The notes: generated from the letters alone by a model not told the origin. Positions 16,271 through 25,215 are shown, numbered from the stretch's first letter. The stretch: DNA of 45,376 nt from Candidatus Gastranaerophilales bacterium (GCA_944322615.1 CALUPH010000015.1:1-45376), one strand, 5' to 3'. Numbers and translations are program-made.

Positions 16271-18352
16271 ATGGCTATTGCAACGTTAAGTGAAATTTCG
16301 GATAAAGTAGAATTTAAACCTGGAAAATGGCAGCACGAAATTAATGTAAGAGATTTTATTCAAAAAAACTATACATTATATGAAGGTGATGCAAGCTTCC
16401 TCGCTGATCCTACAAAGGCTACAGTTCAATTGTGGGAAGAGTGTTGTGAACTTTTCAAAAAAGAACGTGAAAATGGCGGTGTCCTTGATATGGATACTAA
16501 AGTTGTATCAACAATTACTTCGCACAGAGCAGGTTATATTGATAAAAATTTAGAAAAAATTGTAGGACTTCAGACAGATAAACCTTTAAAACGTTCAATG
16601 CAGCCTTTTGGCGGTATCAGAATGGCAGAAGGTGCTTGTAAATCATATGGTTATGAAGTTGATCCTGAAGTAACTGAAATATTTACAAAATATAGAAAAA
16701 CACATAACCAAGGTGTTTTTGATTGTTATACTCCTGAAATGAAAGCTGCAAGACACGCTGCTATTCTTACAGGACTACCTGATGCATATGGTCGCGGAAG
16801 AATTATAGGTGACTATAGAAGAGTTGCTTTATATGGTATTGATAGATTAATTGAAGACAAAAGAGAACAGCATGCTTCATTAGATGGCGAAATGAATGCT
16901 GAAAAAATTCAATTAAAAGAAGAAATTGCAGAACAAATAAGAGCACTTCAAGAAATAGCTGAATTAGGCAGAATATATGGTTTTGATATTACAAAACCGG
17001 CTCAAAACGCTAAAGAAGCAATTCAATGGTTGTATTTTGGTTATTTGGCAGCTGTAAAAGAGCAAAATGGTGCTGCTATGAGTATCGGCAGAACTTCTAC
17101 TTTCTTAGATATTTATATCGAAAGAGATTTAAAACGTGGTCTTATAACAGAAGAAGAAGCTCAAGAAATGATTGACCATTTTATTATGAAATTAAGATTG
17201 GTTAAATTTGCAAGAACACCTGAATATAATTCTTTATTCTCGGGAGATCCTACTTGGGTTACTGAATCAATTGGCGGTGTTGGTATTGACGGTCGTCCTT
17301 TAGTTACAAAAAATTCTTTCAGATATTTACATACACTTGAAAATTTAGGCACAGCACCTGAACCAAACCTTACTGTACTTTGGTCTACCAGATTGCCTAA
17401 AGCTTTTAAAGAATATTGTGCAAGAATTTCTATTGCTACTTCATCTATTCAATATGAAAACGATGATTTAATGAGGGTTACTCATGGTGATGATTATGCA
17501 ATAGCTTGCTGTGTATCATCAATGGTTGTTGGTAAAGAAATGCAGTTCTTCGGAGCTCGTGCTAATTTAGCAAAATGTTTATTATATGCAATTAATGGCG
17601 GTGTTGATGAAAGATTAAAAAAGCAAATCGGACCTAAATATCGTCCTATTACTTCTGAATACTTAGATTTTGATGAAGTTATGGAAAAATATGATGATAT
17701 GATGGAGTGGTTAGCAGGTCTATATGTTAATACTTTAAACGTAATTCACTATATGCATGACAAATATTGTTATGAAAGAGCACAAATGGCATTGCATGAT
17801 AGAGATGTAAAACGTTACTTCGCAACAGGTATAGCTGGACTTTCTGTTGTTGCTGATTCTTTATCTGCTATTAAATATGCAAAAGTAAGAACAATAAGAG
17901 ATGAAGACGGCATTGTTGTTGACTATGAAGTAGAAGGTGATTTCCCTAAATATGGTAATGATGATGACAGAGTTGACCAATTAGCTGTTGATCTTGTAAA
18001 AAGATTTATGGCTAAGATAAGAAAACACCATACTTATAGAAATTCTATTCCTACAATGTCAATTTTGACAATTACATCAAATGTTGTATATGGTAAAAAG
18101 ACAGGTAATACACCGGATGGCAGAAAAGCAGGTATTCCATTGGCTCCGGGTGCTAACCCAATGCACAGACGTGATACAAACGGTGCTGTTGCTTCTTTAG
18201 CTTCAGTTGCTAAATTACCTTTTAATGATGCTCAAGATGGTATTTCAAATACATTCTCTATTATTCCTAATGCTTTAGGAAAAGATGAAGTATTTATGGG
18301 TGACCTTGCAATTGATTTGGATTGCGGTTGCTGTGAAGATAATATTAGATAA
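16271..18352 (+). CDS. pflB: Pyruvate formate-lyase, large catalytic subunit (lacks the glycyl radical domain)
   Basis: A 693-residue protein that matches PflB from the N-terminus through the barrel. It has the adjacent active-site cysteines (Cys413-Cys414 in IACCVSSM), then [20 protein letters not shown] and [18 protein letters not shown]. Normal PflB is about 740-760 residues and ends with the RVSGYAV radical loop. Here the chain stops at the interdomain linker and ends in a Cys-rich tail, [12 protein letters not shown] (Cys685, 687, 688). The missing domain is encoded by the next gene. The reaction of the complex is pyruvate + CoA to formate + acetyl-CoA in the cytoplasm. ATG 16271 is chosen over an upstream in-frame TTG because GGGAG lies 7 bases before it and the family N-terminus starts there. 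Confidence 0.95.
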   Translation: MAIATLSEISDKVEFKPGKWQHEINVRDFIQKNYTLYEGDASFLADPTKATVQLWEECCELFKKERENGGVLDMDTKVVSTITSHRAGYIDKNLEKIVGLQTDKPLKRSMQPFGGIRMAEGACKSYGYEVDPEVTEIFTKYRKTHNQGVFDCYTPEMKAARHAAILTGLPDAYGRGRIIGDYRRVALYGIDRLIEDKREQHASLDGEMNAEKIQLKEEIAEQIRALQEIAELGRIYGFDITKPAQNAKEAIQWLYFGYLAAVKEQNGAAMSIGRTSTFLDIYIERDLKRGLITEEEAQEMIDHFIMKLRLVKFARTPEYNSLFSGDPTWVTESIGGVGIDGRPLVTKNSFRYLHTLENLGTAPEPNLTVLWSTRLPKAFKEYCARISIATSSIQYENDDLMRVTHGDDYAIACCVSSMVVGKEMQFFGARANLAKCLLYAINGGVDERLKKQIGPKYRPITSEYLDFDEVMEKYDDMMEWLAGLYVNTLNVIHYMHDKYCYERAQMALHDRDVKRYFATGIAGLSVVADSLSAIKYAKVRTIRDEDGIVVDYEVEGDFPKYGNDDDRVDQLAVDLVKRFMAKIRKHHTYRNSIPTMSILTITSNVVYGKKTGNTPDGRKAGIPLAPGANPMHRRDTNGAVASLASVAKLPFNDAQDGISNTFSIIPNALGKDEVFMGDLAIDLDCGCCEDNIR

Positions 18353-18375
18353 TTAATAGAAAGAGGTTTTATAAA

Positions 18376-18624
18376 ATGGCTACAATGCAAGAAGAAAACT
18401 TAATTAATCTTTTAGATGGTTATGTTGAAAAAGGCGGTCATCATTTAAACGTTAATGTTTTTAATCGTGAAACATTATTAGATGCTCAAAAACATCCTGA
18501 AAAGTATCCTCAATTAACTGTTAGAGTTTCAGGTTACGCTGTTAACTTTATTAAATTAACAAAAGAGCAGCAAGATGATGTTATTTCAAGAACTTTCCAC
18601 TCAGATTTGAGTTGTGGATGTTAA
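18376..18624 (+). CDS. Pyruvate formate-lyase, separate glycyl radical subunit
   Basis: An 82-residue protein equal to the C-terminal domain of PflB. It contains [38 protein letters not shown], the radical loop RVSGYAVNF with the radical-bearing Gly53, and the closing [16 protein letters not shown]. It ends in its own Cys tail, DLSCGC (Cys80, Cys82), absent from ordinary PflB. It starts 23 bases after the large subunit with its own AAGAGG ribosome binding site. Length resembles the stand-alone GrcA/YfiD spare-part protein (~127 residues), but here it is the only radical domain in the locus, because the large subunit lacks one. It must dock to the large subunit and be activated by PflA (20825). 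Confidence 0.95.
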   Translation: MATMQEENLINLLDGYVEKGGHHLNVNVFNRETLLDAQKHPEKYPQLTVRVSGYAVNFIKLTKEQQDDVISRTFHSDLSCGC

Positions 18625-18635
18625 TTAATTCTTAT

Positions 18636-18667
18636 AAAAAAGAGACTGTTTAAACAGTCTCTTTTTT
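18636..18667. terminator. Terminator after the split PFL operon
   Basis: A perfect hairpin with arms AAAAAAGAGACTGTT and AACAGTCTCTTTTTT. It ends the two-gene pfl unit and can also serve the convergent membrane-protein gene. Confidence 0.93.
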
Positions 18668-18679
18668 ATTATTTCTAAG

Positions 18680-19369
18680 TTAATATGGTATTGATATATA
18701 CACCATAACACCAATAATTATTAACATGCTAAGTATAAAAAATATAAAAAAGAATATAACATAAGGTGGTTGTGAACTATATGCGTATAGAAGTTGCTCT
18801 TTTGCATTAAGACCCTTGCCATATTGTATATAGTTTTCTATGTCTTTTTTTGCAAAATAATAGTTTCCAAGTATTTCATATTTAAAATTTGGAATTTCTC
18901 TTGAAAATTTTATCAAATCTAAAATAAACTGGTACGGGCATCCATAAAGTCGATTTGTTGAGTCTACTAAAAATTTAATGCACTTTTTATCAGTTAAATT
19001 AATTTTTATGAGTGTATTACTTTTTATCTCATTTCTTCTGCTTATTATATTTTTATTAATATTTGCGATTGCTTCAAATGAAACTATATCATTCTTGAAA
19101 ATTATTTCTCTTTTTGACTCTATTAACCCTTTTTTGTATATTATTTCGATGTGACTATGTGATATTCTTATTTCAGATACATATTCTGAACTGTTAATAA
19201 GATTGAAAATAATAACAAGTATAAAAATGGCTATGAATATACAATTCTCTATTTGAAAATTTTTGCCATGTATTTGGCATAGAAATATGTATATCCCTGC
19301 CAATATCGTGATTAAAATAACGTATAGTAATAATGTAATATATTTTTGTTCAGCTTTTATTTTTATCAT
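18680..19369 (-). CDS. Membrane protein, short paralogue of the 439-residue neighbour
   Basis: A 229-residue protein. A short cytoplasmic MIKIKAEQKY start is followed by two membrane helices (about 9-31 and 40-62), a soluble beta-rich domain that looks PH-like (EYVSEIRISHSHIEIIYKKG), a helix (YQFILDLIKFSREIPNFKYE), and one or more C-terminal membrane helices (about 200-226). It aligns over its whole length with the first ~235 residues of the neighbour at 19432-20751: both have PY.FILDLIK, EIPNFKY and FAKKDIENY. No known family is assigned. The gene lies between the pfl operon and pflA on the opposite strand. Confidence 0.8.
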   Translation of the reverse strand: MIKIKAEQKYITLLLYVILITILAGIYIFLCQIHGKNFQIENCIFIAIFILVIIFNLINSSEYVSEIRISHSHIEIIYKKGLIESKREIIFKNDIVSFEAIANINKNIISRRNEIKSNTLIKINLTDKKCIKFLVDSTNRLYGCPYQFILDLIKFSREIPNFKYEILGNYYFAKKDIENYIQYGKGLNAKEQLLYAYSSQPPYVIFFFIFFILSMLIIIGVMVYISIPY

Positions 19370-19398
19370 TTTACAATAATACCTTGTTGAAAAAAATT

Positions 19399-19420
19399 AT
19401 AAACATCTGAATTATTGATG
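19399..19420 (-). repeat. Duplicated leader element, copy 1
   Basis: A 22-base element (plus strand begins ATAAACATCTGAATTATTG) lies exactly 29 bases before the start codon. 19 of 22 bases match the element at 20781-20802, also 29 bases before its gene. The tandem duplication therefore included upstream control DNA. Confidence 0.7.
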
Positions 19421-19431
19421 TTCTCCAATAA

Positions 19432-20751
19432 TTATTTGTATTTTTTGCAGGCGGTAATCCACTTTTCTATATTAATTAAATCGTTTTTATCATATGTAGG
19501 ATTTGTATGCCTGAATTCAGGAGTCTCTTCTGCTTGATCTTGTATGTATTGTAGTATTATTTCTTTATGTTTATAAAAATCTTGAAGTGCGGAGTTAAAA
19601 TCTGATAAATAATATTGGGCATAACCTCTTTGAAAATATGCGTTGGTATATTTGTATTTTATGTGCGTGATTACATAGTCATAACATAATTTCATTTCTT
19701 CATAGTTCTTTGTCTTTTTGTATAATCTGCCAAGCAGAGAGTATAATTCGATATCTCTTTTGCCTATAAATTTAAAATTATGATATTTCCTGTATATAGA
19801 TTTTGAATCAATATATTTTAACCCTTCTTTTGCAACTGTTATAGCTTTATCATATTCTTTTAACTTGTTATAACAGTATGCTTTATCTAAATAAGTTTCT
19901 GCTGTGTTAGAAAAGTAATCTTCTGCTTTATTTAATTCATTGATTGCTTCTTGATACTGATTCTTCTTTGTTCTCAATTCGTAAGCTTGATTATAATGTT
20001 TCATATATGCTTGTTCTTCTTTTGTCAGTTTCCCAGCAGGCATGGACAGATAACCCATGAAGCATAAATTTCCTATTAAAATAAATATCAAAATAAGGTA
20101 TATAATTTTGATAATTTTGGGCTGACTTTTATAGTCATATTTTAATTGTTCACTAAAAGGAAGTTGCTTTTTATATATACTGTAGTTTTCTATATCCTTT
20201 TTTGCAAACTCATAATTACCATTTATTTGATATTTAAAGTTAGGAATTTCTATTGAATTTTTTATTAGATCTAAGATAAATTTATATGGACTTCCCCATA
20301 ATTGGTTTGAAGAGTTCTGTAAAAATTGGACTTGACTTCTATTTTTAAGCTCAATTGTAACTACCGAATTGCAATAGATGTAACTGGTTTTTCCTGAATT
20401 TACTTTATTAATAGTTACTATTGCTTCGAATATTTCTATATCATCTTTTAATATTCTTGTTCTTTTTGTTTCTTTCTGCTTTTTTTTGTATATTAATTCA
20501 ATGTAATCTGCTGATATTATTATGTCAGATACATATTCAGTTTTATTCTTTATTGACGTGAAAATAAATGGAACAATAACGAATAAAAATATTCCTATTA
20601 GCGCATAAATATCAGAACGGGTTTTGCTGCTAATATCGGTTTCTGTCATAAACATGAAATATCCTATACAAACGGATATTACCAATATTGCAATAAGAGC
20701 AAGAATTGATATAAAAACTGAAAACTGATGCTGAACTTTTATTTTTATCAT
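19432..20751 (-). CDS. Membrane protein with PH-like domain and C-terminal TPR repeats
   Basis: A 439-residue protein. Residues 1-235 are paralogous to the neighbouring 229-residue protein: MIKIKVQHQF start, two membrane helices, a PH-like domain around EYVSDIIISADYIELIYKK, and a further membrane segment near 212-234. From about 245 the chain adds a helical TPR array (YQEAINELNKAEDYF, AETYLDKAYCYNKLKEYDKA, YFQRGYAQYYLSDFNSALQD). TPRs usually mediate protein contacts. The N-terminal half may be the membrane sensor or anchor. No function is known, but position next to pfl and pflA is notable. Confidence 0.8.
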   Translation of the reverse strand: MIKIKVQHQFSVFISILALIAILVISVCIGYFMFMTETDISSKTRSDIYALIGIFLFVIVPFIFTSIKNKTEYVSDIIISADYIELIYKKKQKETKRTRILKDDIEIFEAIVTINKVNSGKTSYIYCNSVVTIELKNRSQVQFLQNSSNQLWGSPYKFILDLIKNSIEIPNFKYQINGNYEFAKKDIENYSIYKKQLPFSEQLKYDYKSQPKIIKIIYLILIFILIGNLCFMGYLSMPAGKLTKEEQAYMKHYNQAYELRTKKNQYQEAINELNKAEDYFSNTAETYLDKAYCYNKLKEYDKAITVAKEGLKYIDSKSIYRKYHNFKFIGKRDIELYSLLGRLYKKTKNYEEMKLCYDYVITHIKYKYTNAYFQRGYAQYYLSDFNSALQDFYKHKEIILQYIQDQAEETPEFRHTNPTYDKNDLINIEKWITACKKYK

Positions 20752-20780
20752 TTTACTATAGTACCCTATTTTTAAATATG

Positions 20781-20802
20781 ATAAACAGCTAAATTATTGA
20801 TA
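20781..20802 (-). repeat. Duplicated leader element, copy 2
   Basis: Partner of the element at 19399-19420 (19 of 22 bases identical, same 29-base distance to the start codon). It lies in the divergent region shared with pflA. Confidence 0.7.
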
Positions 20803-20824
20803 TTTTTTTTATATAATAAAGATT

Positions 20825-21574
20825 ATGACAGGACAAATATTTGGAAACGTTCATTCTATAGAATCTTTTGGGACTGTTGACGGTCCTGGTATTAGGCTTG
20901 TTGTTTTTTTACAAGGTTGTCCTATGAGATGTTTATATTGCCATAATCCTGATACTTGGTCTTATGAGGAAAATAAAAAAGTTTTTGTATCTGAAATTCT
21001 TGATAAATATGACAGTATAAAAGAATTTCTAAAAAATGGCGGGATAACTGTAACAGGCGGAGAACCTTTATCTCAAATAGATTTTGTTACAGAACTTTTT
21101 AAACAGGCAAAACAGAAGAATATTCATACTGCTCTTGATACTTCGGGTGTTCTATTTAACAGAAAAAATTTAGCTCAGTTTGATAGGCTTTTAAAATATA
21201 CTGATTTAGTATTGTTAGATATTAAGCATATTAATGATGAAGAACATAAAAAGCTTACGGGGTTCTCTAATAAGAATATTTTAGATTTTGCGATGTATCT
21301 TTCAGAAAAAAATATTCCGATATGGGTAAGGCATGTTGTTGTTCCAACTATTACAGATGATGAAAAATATTTAAAAGCGCTTGGAAAATTTCTTGCAAAT
21401 ATAAAATCTTTAAAAGCTTTAGATGTTTTACCTTATCATAATATGGCAATTTCAAAGTATGAAAATTTAAATATTGATTATCCTTTAAAAAATATTTCTC
21501 CATTAACAAAAGAAGAAGCAATGAAAGCACGTCAAATTATTATCAATTCTTATAAACAAGCTAAACAAAATTGA
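20825..21574 (+). CDS. pflA: Pyruvate formate-lyase activating enzyme (radical SAM)
   Basis: A 249-residue radical SAM activase. It has the family opening GTVDGPGIR, the Fe4S4 motif CxxxCxxC in GCPMRCLYCH (Cys32, 36, 39), the SAM-binding TVTGGEPL, and DVLPYHNMA near the end. It abstracts hydrogen from the radical glycine, here located on the separate 82-residue subunit, so its substrate may be a small free protein or a two-subunit complex. No Shine-Dalgarno sequence is visible. TATAAT at 20812-20817 lies only 7 bases before the ATG, so the transcript may be leaderless. Unusually, two opposite-strand genes separate it from pflB. Confidence 0.95.
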   Translation: MTGQIFGNVHSIESFGTVDGPGIRLVVFLQGCPMRCLYCHNPDTWSYEENKKVFVSEILDKYDSIKEFLKNGGITVTGGEPLSQIDFVTELFKQAKQKNIHTALDTSGVLFNRKNLAQFDRLLKYTDLVLLDIKHINDEEHKKLTGFSNKNILDFAMYLSEKNIPIWVRHVVVPTITDDEKYLKALGKFLANIKSLKALDVLPYHNMAISKYENLNIDYPLKNISPLTKEEAMKARQIIINSYKQAKQN

Positions 21575-21634
21575 TTTTTGTATATTAAACAAAATGGTAA
21601 TGATTTTAATGTAATTAGTGTTTAAAATGGAAAT

Positions 21635-22024
21635 ATGCAAAACTTTGAATGGTTTGATAGTTTGAATAAACCCTACTTAAGTCCGCCAGATTGGGTATTT
21701 ATGCCGGTGTGGACAATCCTTTATGCAATGATTATTCTTTCTTTGTTTTTATTTTTGAAAGGCGGTCTTTATAAAGGGAAACGGTTACCTTTATTCTTTT
21801 TTATTGTTCAAATTCTTCTTAATTTTTCTTGGTCACCTGTATTTTTTGGTTTGCAAAATATATTAGCAGCTTTTCTTATTATCTTTTTAATGTATATATT
21901 TATTATTCTGACAATAATTACGTTTTATAAATATTCTAAAATATCGGCATTATTGTTAATTCCATATTTAATATGGGTAAGTTTTGCTGCATATTTAAAT
22001 TTTGCTTATTTAGTGTTAAATTAA
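21635..22024 (+). CDS. tspO: TspO/MBR family membrane protein
   Basis: A 129-residue protein with five predicted membrane helices. It has the family's signatures: KPYLSPPDWVFMPVWTILY in the first loop/helix, NFSWSPVFFGL in the middle and PYLIWVSFAAYLNFAYLVLN at the C-terminus. TspO proteins bind porphyrins, cholesterol-like ligands and tryptophan derivatives, with roles in stress and tetrapyrrole handling. In an anaerobe the ligand is uncertain. It starts 60 bases after pflA and may be cotranscribed. Slightly short compared with the usual 150-160 residues because the first helix is trimmed. Confidence 0.92.
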   Translation: MQNFEWFDSLNKPYLSPPDWVFMPVWTILYAMIILSLFLFLKGGLYKGKRLPLFFFIVQILLNFSWSPVFFGLQNILAAFLIIFLMYIFIILTIITFYKYSKISALLLIPYLIWVSFAAYLNFAYLVLN

Positions 22025-22064
22025 AACTTGTTATTAAATATAGTAAACAAGAAAGGTAAGATAT

Positions 22065-22313
22065 ATGAACACTAAGCCGATAGGATGCAATACTCCTACT
22101 TTAATTAAAATAAGAACTAAAGATGATAAAAAAGAACATTTTATTAATTCTTCAATGATTGTTGCATTTGAACCTTCAAAAAAAGATGAAGATACAGATA
22201 TTGTTTTGTTAAACGGAAAAACATATACAATAAAGGGAACACCCGCTCATCATGCTGAATCATACAGACAAGATTATAATCAGGGAAATTCTATATTGAA
22301 TTTACTTCGTTAA
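22065..22313 (+). CDS. Conserved-looking small protein of unknown function
   Basis: An 82-residue protein with SD AAGAAAGG. Most of it reads as a small beta barrel: TLIKIRTKDDKKEHFINSSM, then IVAFEPSKKDED and TDIVLLNGKTYTIKG, ending in a polar helix (HHAESYRQDYNQG). The pattern 'residue list - ligand position - LxNGKxYxIK' loosely resembles FlbD/SwrD-like small proteins, but this is only a pattern likeness. No membrane segment. Confidence 0.65.
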   Translation: MNTKPIGCNTPTLIKIRTKDDKKEHFINSSMIVAFEPSKKDEDTDIVLLNGKTYTIKGTPAHHAESYRQDYNQGNSILNLLR

Positions 22314-22314
22314 T

Positions 22315-22989
22315 CTATAATATATTTCTTAATTCATTAAGGCTGGCTATTTCGTAGTCAGCTTTATATTCTGTTTTGTTTATTTTTCTGTTTGGATTAA
22401 ACCAACAAGTCTTTATGCCTGCGTTGCAACCGCCTTTTATATCTGAAGAAAGAGAATCTCCTATTATAATTGTATTTTTATTATCAAAGCCGGGTATTTG
22501 TTCAAAACAACAATTGAAAAATTCTTTTGTTGGTTTTTGATAGCCGATTATGTCTGATACAAATAAATCTTTGAAATATTCAATTATTCCGGCAGCAGTG
22601 AGTCTTTTTCTTTGAGTATCAATTAAAGAATTTGATACTATATATAAATCATATTTTTCACTAAGATATTTGATAATTTCAACTGCACCCTCTATTAATT
22701 TATATTCTGTCTTAAAATATTTTTGGAACGCTTCTTCAAATTCAATTCCGTCAATATCTATACCATATTCTTTAAATAATTCGGGAAATCTTTTTCTGAA
22801 GATATCCTCACGGGTAATAACTTTTTTCTCAAATTGTCCCCATAAAAATTCATTCTGCTCCATATAATGAGCTATCATTTTATCTGTAAATTCAATGTTG
22901 AAATCTTTACAACATTTTAGTATTGTTGCTTTTGCACTTTCGTAAAAATCAAAAATGGTATCGTCAATATCAAGCAAAACTATTTTCAT
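22315..22989 (-). CDS. HAD-superfamily hydrolase, YjjG/YfnB-type nucleotidase
   Basis: A 224-residue HAD phosphatase. Motif I is LLDIDDTIFD (Asp7 nucleophile, Asp9 acid/base), motif II is IVSNS, motif III Lys lies in GYQKPTKEFF, and motif IV is IIIGDSLSSDIKGG. The cap region (FLWGQFEKKVITREDIFRKR) fits the YjjG subgroup, which dephosphorylates (non-canonical) pyrimidine nucleotides. It begins next to yqeK in a run of minus-strand nucleotide genes (YqeK, NadD, uridine-kinase-like). Confidence 0.88.
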   Translation of the reverse strand: MKIVLLDIDDTIFDFYESAKATILKCCKDFNIEFTDKMIAHYMEQNEFLWGQFEKKVITREDIFRKRFPELFKEYGIDIDGIEFEEAFQKYFKTEYKLIEGAVEIIKYLSEKYDLYIVSNSLIDTQRKRLTAAGIIEYFKDLFVSDIIGYQKPTKEFFNCCFEQIPGFDNKNTIIIGDSLSSDIKGGCNAGIKTCWFNPNRKINKTEYKADYEIASLNELRNIL

Positions 22990-22990
22990 A

Positions 22991-23569
22991 TTATTTTAAC
23001 GTTTTTTCTAATAGGTCATTATATACTTCAATCGTTTGAAAACAAATCGGAAGTTTCCTTTTTAAAAGACTTTTTATTGTGATTTTAAAGCTTTTTAGCA
23101 TAGCATCATCTAAATTATTTCTTTTGTTTAATGCTTTTTCTATCTTTTCTCTAAAATCTGCTTCTCTTGTTCTTTGTTCAATTTTGTCTGCAATAAATAT
23201 GATTTCTTCAAAATCTGTCATATTTATTCTTCCTATAGTATGCCATCTGATAGAAGAAAGTATTTCTTTATCAGTTACACCATAGTCTCTTTTGGCTATA
23301 ATTTCTCCAACAGGCGCATGCCAAGTTTTGTAGCTTAATTTTTCACATTCTTCAAAAGATTCTTTGTATTTTTCCAGTTCTTCATTAGTAAGACATTTTG
23401 CACAATCGTGCAAAAGCCCTGCCACTTGTGCTTTTTCTATATCCAGATTAAATCTTTCTGCAAGCTCCATTGCTTTTTCCATTGTTCCAATGGAGTGAAT
23501 ATATCTTTCATAGGAAAGACAAAGTTTTAGTTTTTCTTTTATTTCTTCAATGCTATATGTTGTATACAT
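22991..23569 (-). CDS. yqeK: HD-domain Ap4A hydrolase YqeK
   Basis: A 192-residue HD-domain protein with the YqeK pattern: His25 in YIHSIGTM, the HD pair in GLLHDCAKCL (His54-Asp55), TWHAPVGE, SSIRWHTIGR, and IADKIE. YqeK symmetrically cleaves diadenosine tetraphosphate to two ADP, clearing the alarmone-like by-product of tRNA synthetases. It overlaps nadD by 17 bases, the classical nadD-yqeK arrangement, so the two are cotranslated. No rsfS gene follows; a HAD phosphatase does. Confidence 0.93.
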   Translation of the reverse strand: MYTTYSIEEIKEKLKLCLSYERYIHSIGTMEKAMELAERFNLDIEKAQVAGLLHDCAKCLTNEELEKYKESFEECEKLSYKTWHAPVGEIIAKRDYGVTDKEILSSIRWHTIGRINMTDFEEIIFIADKIEQRTREADFREKIEKALNKRNNLDDAMLKSFKITIKSLLKRKLPICFQTIEVYNDLLEKTLK

Positions 23570-24152
23570 TATTTCGTTTTATATATTCTGCTACCTTCTT
23601 TGGTACTATATCACAAATATCCTTGCCTTGCTTAATTCTTTCCCTTATTTCACTTGATGATATATTAATATATGGCATTTTCATTAATTGATATTCGTAC
23701 CCTTTTTCCTTTAGCTGTAAGTATGGGGTTTCATCAAAATTATCTTCTCTTACAAAAAGAATAAATTTTATTAAATCTTTCAATTTTTGAGATTGGTTCC
23801 AAGATTCAATCTTTCTAAAGGCATCTGTACCGATAATAAAGTTTATTTTCTCTTTCGGTTTTACAACTTGATATATCTGCAGAATTGTATCATAAGTATA
23901 TGATGGTCCGTTTCTTGTATATTCTATTGCTGAAACCTCAAAATAAGGGTAGTCTTCCAATGCTAGTTCTACCATGTTTAATCTGTGTATTGCATTATCT
24001 GTATCAAAATTTTTTAAATCTTTATGTGGTGGTTTGAATGCAGGTATGAATACAATTCGCTTGAATCCAAATTGTTCGATTGCATATTTCGCTACTTCTA
24101 TATGGGCATTATGAATTGGATTAAAACTGCCTTGATATAAACACTCACTCAT
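23553..24152 (-). CDS. nadD: Nicotinate-nucleotide adenylyltransferase
   Basis: A 199-residue nucleotidyltransferase of the HIGH superfamily. GSFNPIHNAH (residues 8-17) carries the family's (H)xxH nucleotide-binding pair, followed by IPAFKPPHK, and ISSSEIRERI near the C-terminus closes the ATP site. It converts nicotinate mononucleotide and ATP to deamido-NAD in NAD biosynthesis. Starts 8 bases after the uridine-kinase-like gene and overlaps yqeK. Confidence 0.95.
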   Translation of the reverse strand: MSECLYQGSFNPIHNAHIEVAKYAIEQFGFKRIVFIPAFKPPHKDLKNFDTDNAIHRLNMVELALEDYPYFEVSAIEYTRNGPSYTYDTILQIYQVVKPKEKINFIIGTDAFRKIESWNQSQKLKDLIKFILFVREDNFDETPYLQLKEKGYEYQLMKMPYINISSSEIRERIKQGKDICDIVPKKVAEYIKRNNVYNI

Positions 24153-24160
24153 TTTTTTCC

Positions 24161-25027
24161 CTATTTCGAAAAATGTAATTCTTCAACTATTGCCAATATC
24201 TTATTTAAAAAGATTTTATATCCGCTTCTATTTGCTTCACCGGAAAGAACAATATCTGCATCTTTTCTGCAAGGTCTTATATATATTTGAGCTTTTTCTG
24301 AAGCATTTTCATATATTTTATGAGCAGATTCCCCAAGTCCTCTTTCTTCTGCTCTTATATAAAATCTTTCTTTTTGTATTTCGCTGTCAATATCAACATA
24401 TATTTTAAAGTCAAAAGCATCTTTGATTTTTTCTGTAAGTGTAAATAAACCTTCAGAAATAATAATTCTTGAAGGTTCAGCTAAAGTATAATTATCCCAT
24501 CTGATTGTAGTTCCTGACATGTCATATTTGGGAAGCATTACAGATTTACCAGACAATAATTCATTAATATGTTTATACATTAAATCTAATTCAAGCGCTT
24601 CAGGAACATCAAAGTCATAATTCTTTGCAAATTCTGCCATTCCTCCGGCTTTTTTAACTTCTTCTGAACGGTCATAATAATAATCGTCAGTATTAACTCT
24701 TGTTATTACATTTTCTGAGTTAAATAATTTAGAAAAAATTTCGATAGTATCAATAATATCCAAGGTAATAGTCGATTTCCCGCTTGCTGTTTCGCCTGCA
24801 ATACCAATAGATGCTGAACGTTTTATTTCTCCGGTTATAAATCTTGCAAGCTTTCTTATTGCAAAAGGTTTATATGATAATAATACTGAATTTTTTGAAT
24901 TTAGTTCATCTTCAAATATTTTAAATAATCGACTTTCTATATCATCAGTCTTATTAATTGGGGAAGAAACATACTTATTATAAAATTGTTCTTGTATTTC
25001 AATTTCTCGACTAAGTGTATCTGTCAC
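24161..25027 (-). CDS. Uridine kinase/phosphoribulokinase-family P-loop kinase
   Basis: A 288-residue kinase. The Walker A GIAGETASGKST sits near residue 85-96, the substrate region is NTDDYYYDRSEE, then YDFDVPEALELDLM, YDMSGTT and IISEGLFTL, all as in uridine kinases and related PRK-family enzymes. An N-terminal ~80-residue helical extension is longer than in Udk. The frame stays open to 25210, but that extra part is hydrophobic and not family-like. GTG at 25027 has AAAGGAAC 6 bases upstream and is chosen. Substrate (uridine, or another nucleoside or sugar) is not resolved. Confidence 0.82.
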   Translation of the reverse strand: MTDTLSREIEIQEQFYNKYVSSPINKTDDIESRLFKIFEDELNSKNSVLLSYKPFAIRKLARFITGEIKRSASIGIAGETASGKSTITLDIIDTIEIFSKLFNSENVITRVNTDDYYYDRSEEVKKAGGMAEFAKNYDFDVPEALELDLMYKHINELLSGKSVMLPKYDMSGTTIRWDNYTLAEPSRIIISEGLFTLTEKIKDAFDFKIYVDIDSEIQKERFYIRAEERGLGESAHKIYENASEKAQIYIRPCRKDADIVLSGEANRSGYKIFLNKILAIVEELHFSK

Positions 25028-25153
25028 GATTAAGTTCCTTTTTTGTTTACTTAGTTTTTCATGAATATACCAAAACAAAATATAAAACAAAATAATTTTA
25101 TTTATTTTGTAACGATAAATGTATGTAAAATTTACAAAAACTGTTAATGAAAA

Positions 25154-25182
25154 TTGACTTGTTATAAAAAAATAATTATCAT
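25154..25182 (+). promoter_or_regulatory. Promoter of the 88-residue gene
   Basis: TTGACT (25154-25159), 17-base spacer, TATCAT (25177-25182), a good sigma-70 layout 34 bases before the ATG. Confidence 0.6.
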
Positions 25183-25215
25183 TATAGAATAGGTTACACG
25201 GAGTAAACATTAATT

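Noticed and set aside
18346-18376. Programmed or accidental frameshift joining the two PFL genes
   Set aside because: The frames overlap for only a few bases, with no slippery heptamer or long homopolymer, and the small gene has its own ribosome binding site.
25028-25210. N-terminal extension of the uridine-kinase-like protein
   Set aside because: Hydrophobic, Phe/Tyr-rich and unlike the family; GTG at 25027 has a good ribosome binding site.
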